Assembly (NCBI GenBank): GCA_902810745.1
Contig: CADDYW010000005.1
Span: 1 to 64,000, forward strand
DNA length: 64,000 bases
Reading direction: 5' to 3'
From: Chloroflexota bacterium
Lineage (GTDB): Bacteria > Chloroflexota > UBA6077 > FW602-bin22 > CADDYW01
Shown here in pieces: positions 60,642-64,000 of the stretch (position 1 is its first letter; the number at the start of each line of letters is the position of its first letter). Below the pieces are notes generated by a model. That model was not told the DNA's origin. It worked only from the letters and a program-made list of their open reading frames with translations, and did not search any database. The position numbers were made by a program, and so were the translations under genes.

Positions 60642-62908
60642 CGACCGGATTTGAGCGCTCGTACGATTTTGTCGGGCGTGATCGGCAGATCAGTGAAATC
60701 ACAGCCGGTCGCGTCGCGGATCGCATTCGCCAAGGCGGCCGGGCCGGGTACGATCGGCGGCTCGCCCGCGCCCTTTGCGCCGAACGGACCGTACGGCGTC
60801 GGAACCTCGACGATGACAGTTTCGATTCGCGGCAGGTCAATCGCCGTCATCTTGCGATAGTCAAGCAAAGACGCGTTGAGGAGACGCCCCTCGGGACTGT
60901 AGACGAGCTGCTCGGTGAGGCCGATGCCGATTCCCTGGGCACTCCCGCCCTGCATCTGGCCCTCGACGAGCGTGGGGTTGATCGCCTTGCCAACGTCCTG
61001 GACGCAAACGTACTTGAGGATCGTCACGCTGCCCGTCTCCGGGTCGACCTCGACCTCGGCAAGCTGACCAGAGAAGCCTGGCGACTGGTGCGTGACCGTG
61101 ATTGACCCACGCCCGAAGACGGGCTCGTACTTGCCGCCGAACCGCGTGCTCTCATTCGCGATGTGCGACAGAGTCACCGACCGGTCTGGAGTCCCGCGAA
61201 CGCGCACTGCGCCGTCCACGATCTCCAGATCCGCCGGAGCGGCCTCCAGCTCACGCGAGGCGATCTCGAGGATCTGCCGACGGGCATCGGCCGCTGCCGC
61301 CTTGACCGCGTTGCCGACGGTGTAGATCACCTTGCTGCCCGCGCTCATCCCAGCGTACGGCGCCGTGTCTGAATCCGCCGTTTGCACGCTGATCCGCTCA
61401 ACGGGAATGCCAAGCTCTGCTGCGGCGATCTGACGGAACGCGGTATTCGTTCCGGTCAGATCGATCGCTCCGGTTATGACGGTCATCGAGCCATCAGGAT
61501 TCATCCGAACTGAGGCACTCGCCGGCTGAATGCCGCCGAGCCACCCTCCAACGGCGAATCCGATACCCCGGTTCGGTGCCGGCCGGTACTCCTTCCAGAC
61601 CGGGTGGTTGGCGATCGCTTCGAGGACCTGACGCATGCCATTGATCGGCCAGGGTTGGCCGTGCGGCATCGGATCGCCTTCCTGGATGCAGTTCTGGAGT
61701 CGAAGCTGCATGCGGTCGATGCCCAGCGCTCGCGCAATCGCGTCCATCTGGCTCTCGATCGCGAAGGTCCCGTGCGGAGCTCCCGGAGCGCGGTACGCGG
61801 CCTGGCTCGGTTTGTGAGTCAGGACCTCGATCCCTTCCACGTCGATGTTCCGGAACTTGTAGAGGCCACCCACGAGCAGGCAGGCCACGTTCAGAGGACC
61901 ACCCGGGAAGCAGCCGGAGTCCATGATCACCCGCGCCTGCAGCGCCGTCAGCGTGCCATCTTTCTTCGCACCGGTCTTGAGATCGATAATGGTCTCCGGT
62001 GCCGGCGTTGCCGCGATAAGCTCCTCGCTCCGCGACAGGACAAGCTTTACCGGGCGCTTCGTCTTTCGCGCGAGCAGGGCGGTGATCGGCTCGATGATCG
62101 GCTGGATCTTCGCACCGAAGCCGCCACCTATTTCCATCGGGACGATCTTGATACGGCTCTCCGGCAGTCCCAGGATCGCACTCAGCTCGCTACGCATAAA
62201 GAACTGACCCTGGGCCGACGCGTACACCGTCAGGCGATCCTGAGCATCCCACGTGGCAATCGCGGCGCGCGGCTCCATGTAGCCCTGGTGGACGTGTCCA
62301 ATGTGATAGCGGTGCTCGATGATCACGTCGGCCTCGGCAAAACCGCGCGCCACGTCACCACGACGAAAATGAACTCGCGACGCAATGTTCGATGGCCGCT
62401 CGCTCGCCTCTTTAACTTCGCCAGTCGTGATAGTCGCGTGCGCCTGGGCCTCGGCGTTGTCGGTCTCGACCATGTGCTCCCGCACAAGCGGCGCCCCGTC
62501 CTTGATCGCCTCTAGCGGATCGATCGCGGCGGGAAGGACGTCATACTCGACCTCGATCAGATCGACGGCCTCTTCGGCCGTATGCACGTCGTCGGCGGCA
62601 ACCGCCGCAACCGGCTGTCCCTGGAAGCGAACGCGTCCGGCCGCGAGGATCGCACGGGCACGGGTCGACGGCTCGGACTCCTGCTGGTCGAGATCGTCGG
62701 CGGTGAGCACACAGCGAACTCCGGGCAGTGCGCGCGCCTTCGAAACGTCGATCGAGCGTATCCGCGCGTGGGCGTGTGGACTGCGTAGCAGCTTCGCGTG
62801 AAGCATTCCTGGCAGCTTGAGATCGGCGACGTACTGCGCGCGACCGGTGACCTTGTCCCGGCCTTCGACGCGCTCAATGCGCTCTCCAATCGCGACCGTA
62901 TCACTCAC
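60638..62908 (-). CDS. Molybdenum hydroxylase large subunit (xanthine dehydrogenase/CoxL-like)
   Basis: 756 aa from GTG 62908, with GGAGG 7 nt upstream, overlapping the small-subunit stop. The frame is open upstream, but that is inside the neighbour. N-terminal a/b hammerhead VEGRDKVTGRAQYVADLKLP, then Mo-binding motifs VHQGYMEPRAAIATWD, EIGGGFGAKIQPIIEP, QAAYRAPGAPHGTFAIESQM and FGAKGAGEPPIVPGPAALAN with the catalytic Glu. The form I CO dehydrogenase active-site loop (AYRCSFR) is absent and replaced by AYRAPGAP, so it is not an aerobic CO dehydrogenase. The substrate is probably an aldehyde, purine or N-heterocycle. Confidence 0.92.
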   Translation of the reverse strand: MSDTVAIGERIERVEGRDKVTGRAQYVADLKLPGMLHAKLLRSPHAHARIRSIDVSKARALPGVRCVLTADDLDQQESEPSTRARAILAAGRVRFQGQPVAAVAADDVHTAEEAVDLIEVEYDVLPAAIDPLEAIKDGAPLVREHMVETDNAEAQAHATITTGEVKEASERPSNIASRVHFRRGDVARGFAEADVIIEHRYHIGHVHQGYMEPRAAIATWDAQDRLTVYASAQGQFFMRSELSAILGLPESRIKIVPMEIGGGFGAKIQPIIEPITALLARKTKRPVKLVLSRSEELIAATPAPETIIDLKTGAKKDGTLTALQARVIMDSGCFPGGPLNVACLLVGGLYKFRNIDVEGIEVLTHKPSQAAYRAPGAPHGTFAIESQMDAIARALGIDRMQLRLQNCIQEGDPMPHGQPWPINGMRQVLEAIANHPVWKEYRPAPNRGIGFAVGGWLGGIQPASASVRMNPDGSMTVITGAIDLTGTNTAFRQIAAAELGIPVERISVQTADSDTAPYAGMSAGSKVIYTVGNAVKAAAADARRQILEIASRELEAAPADLEIVDGAVRVRGTPDRSVTLSHIANESTRFGGKYEPVFGRGSITVTHQSPGFSGQLAEVEVDPETGSVTILKYVCVQDVGKAINPTLVEGQMQGGSAQGIGIGLTEQLVYSPEGRLLNASLLDYRKMTAIDLPRIETVIVEVPTPYGPFGAKGAGEPPIVPGPAALANAIRDATGCDFTDLPITPDKIVRALKSGR

Positions 62909-63390
62909 TTCGTCACCTCCTGACCACGCTGACTGACGACATCCTGGATAGCTTCGATCCACTTCGTATAGCCCGTACAGCGGCACAGGTTGCCGGCCAG
63001 ACCCCAGCGAATCTCTTCTTCGGTCGGGTGGGGATTCTCGTCGAGGAGCGCACGGGCCATGACGACCGCACCCGGGATGCAAAAACCACATTGCAGTGCC
63101 CCGTGGCGAACGAATGCCTCCTGGATGGGATCGAGGAGATCGTCGCTCCCCAGCCCTTCGACCGTTCGCACCGAGCGCCCTTCTGCCTGCAAGGCAAGAA
63201 CGAGACAGGAGGTTACCGGTTTGCCATCGAGGATGACGGTGCAGCAGCCACAGTCGCCAGTGCTGCATCCCTCCTTTGCCCCGGTGAGGCCGATCTCGTC
63301 TCGCAAAACTTCCAGCAGCGTCTGGTACGGCTGAACCAGCACTTCCTTCGGCTCGTCATTCACGATCAGTGCGAGCACCCGCTTGGTCAT
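62905..63390 (-). CDS. Molybdenum hydroxylase small subunit, 2x[2Fe-2S]
   Basis: 161 aa from ATG 63390, with AAGGAGGAG about 8 nt upstream; the frame runs further but into the neighbouring gene. Ferredoxin-type cluster EGCSTGDCGCCTVILDG and the second, helical cluster in ALQCGFCIPG and NLCRCTGY. All eight cysteines are present. Passes electrons from the Mo site to the FAD subunit. Overlaps both neighbours by 4 nt. Confidence 0.95.
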   Translation of the reverse strand: MTKRVLALIVNDEPKEVLVQPYQTLLEVLRDEIGLTGAKEGCSTGDCGCCTVILDGKPVTSCLVLALQAEGRSVRTVEGLGSDDLLDPIQEAFVRHGALQCGFCIPGAVVMARALLDENPHPTEEEIRWGLAGNLCRCTGYTKWIEAIQDVVSQRGQEVTK

Positions 63391-64000
63391 CGTTCGACTC
63401 CTCCTTGCATCGCATTGCGCCAGGCGACCATCAGGGTCCGCTTCGTCAGTACCTCGACGAGGTGACGTCGAAACTCGGCGGTCCCACGCACATCGGTAAT
63501 GGGGTGCGCCTCTTCGGCTGCGATGCTCGCAGCGTGATTGATCAGCTCCTCCGAGAGAACCTGGCCGCGCAAAGCGGCTTCGGCTCTCACCGCTCGCATC
63601 GGGGTAGGTGCGACCGCTCCCAGGGCGATACGCACGTCGGAGCACGTTCCATCGCCGAGTGTCACCGATGAGCCAACCCCAACCACGGCGATGTCCATCT
63701 CCTTGCGGGGAGTGTGGCGCACGTAGTGGCCACCGCTGCGCAGCGCTGGCTCCGGTACCCAGACGCCCAGCAGAAGCTCGGTCGGCTCCAGCACGGTCCG
63801 GCGCGGGCCGAGAAAGAAATCGTCCAGCGGTACGCTCCGGGTTCCGCTTGGACCAAGTATCTCGGCACTTGCACCCACGGCGAGAAGTGGCGGAGCGATA
63901 TCCGCCGACGGCGCCGCGTTGCAGAGATTTCCCCCCACGGTCGCCAGATTTCGGATCTGAATCGACCCGACAAGCTTGGCGCCGTCCGCGACGATGCTGA
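63387..64000 (-). CDS. Molybdenum hydroxylase medium (FAD) subunit, 5' end beyond window
   Basis: More than 203 aa; the frame is open to the right edge. FAD-binding motif SIQIRNLATVGGNLCNAAPS close to the edge, then DIAPPLLAVGASAEILG, DFFLGPRRTVLEPTELLLGV and, near the C-terminus, RIALGAVAPTPMRAVRAEAA. The remaining N-terminal half with the first FAD-contact loop lies outside. Gene order FAD-2Fe2S-Mo matches coxM-coxS-coxL-type operons. Confidence 0.9.
   Translation of the reverse strand, partial: SIVADGAKLVGSIQIRNLATVGGNLCNAAPSADIAPPLLAVGASAEILGPSGTRSVPLDDFFLGPRRTVLEPTELLLGVWVPEPALRSGGHYVRHTPRKEMDIAVVGVGSSVTLGDGTCSDVRIALGAVAPTPMRAVRAEAALRGQVLSEELINHAASIAAEEAHPITDVRGTAEFRRHLVEVLTKRTLMVAWRNAMQGGVER

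Noticed and set aside
60638-62908. Aerobic carbon monoxide dehydrogenase large subunit (CoxL form I)
   Set aside because: The diagnostic AYRCSFR loop is absent; the sequence reads AYRAPGAP.

Overview
The window is high-GC bacterial chromosome with tightly packed operons, many 1-4 nt start/stop overlaps and frequent GTG/TTG starts. Lipoprotein substrate-binding proteins with twin-arginine-like signals, an RND pump with no TolC partner beside it, GH4 and debranching enzymes, and a large MoxR/VWA operon suggest a heterotrophic Chloroflexota (Thermomicrobia-like) genome. That placement is inference; there is no rRNA or other marker here. I found no tRNA, rRNA, CRISPR array, transposase or integrase.

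Layout. 0.3-6.4 kb: a four-gene operon with a DRTGG/PTA-like protein, NuoE-like and NuoF-like diaphorase subunits, and a formate-dehydrogenase-like molybdopterin alpha subunit that lacks the usual catalytic Cys/Sec and Arg. 6.6-15.1 kb: cysteine synthase, rarA, a broken YD-repeat (RHS) gene, citrate synthase and a STAND-type ATPase with TPR-like repeats. 15.4-24.7 kb: a carbohydrate module with two solute-binding lipoproteins, two permeases, tandem GH4 glycosidases and a flavin monooxygenase-like protein. 25.2-31.1 kb: a GT39-like membrane glycosyltransferase with a good promoter, an HD-GYP protein coupled to glycerol kinase, a MerR regulator with its own promoter and operator, and a lone receiver domain. 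31.4-39.0 kb: an NMT1-type binding lipoprotein, a histidine kinase with an eroded ATP-binding domain, a glycogen-debranching-like glucosidase, an ABM protein and an Ldh-family dehydrogenase.

39.4-52.2 kb is one eight-gene operon: a secreted/membrane protein, an ABC ATPase, an ABC-2 permease, a low-complexity membrane protein, MoxR, DUF58, a BatA-like VWA protein and a second VWA/GATase-like protein. Convergent to it are HU and a tetR-hlyD-RND efflux operon with a clear promoter and a 12-bp-arm palindromic operator. 60.1-64.0 kb is a xanthine-dehydrogenase/CoxLMS-type molybdenum hydroxylase operon (medium, small, large subunits) ending in a histidine phosphatase and running off the right edge.

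The most unusual item is at 58352-58603. It is a short glutaredoxin/NrdH-like gene in which the first Cys of the CxxC redox motif is an in-frame TGA, followed at once by a 12-bp stem-loop placed like a bacterial SECIS. It is probably a selenocysteine protein (U-x-x-C) that ordinary gene calling would truncate to 68 residues. It is followed by an overlapping HAD-type phosphatase gene.
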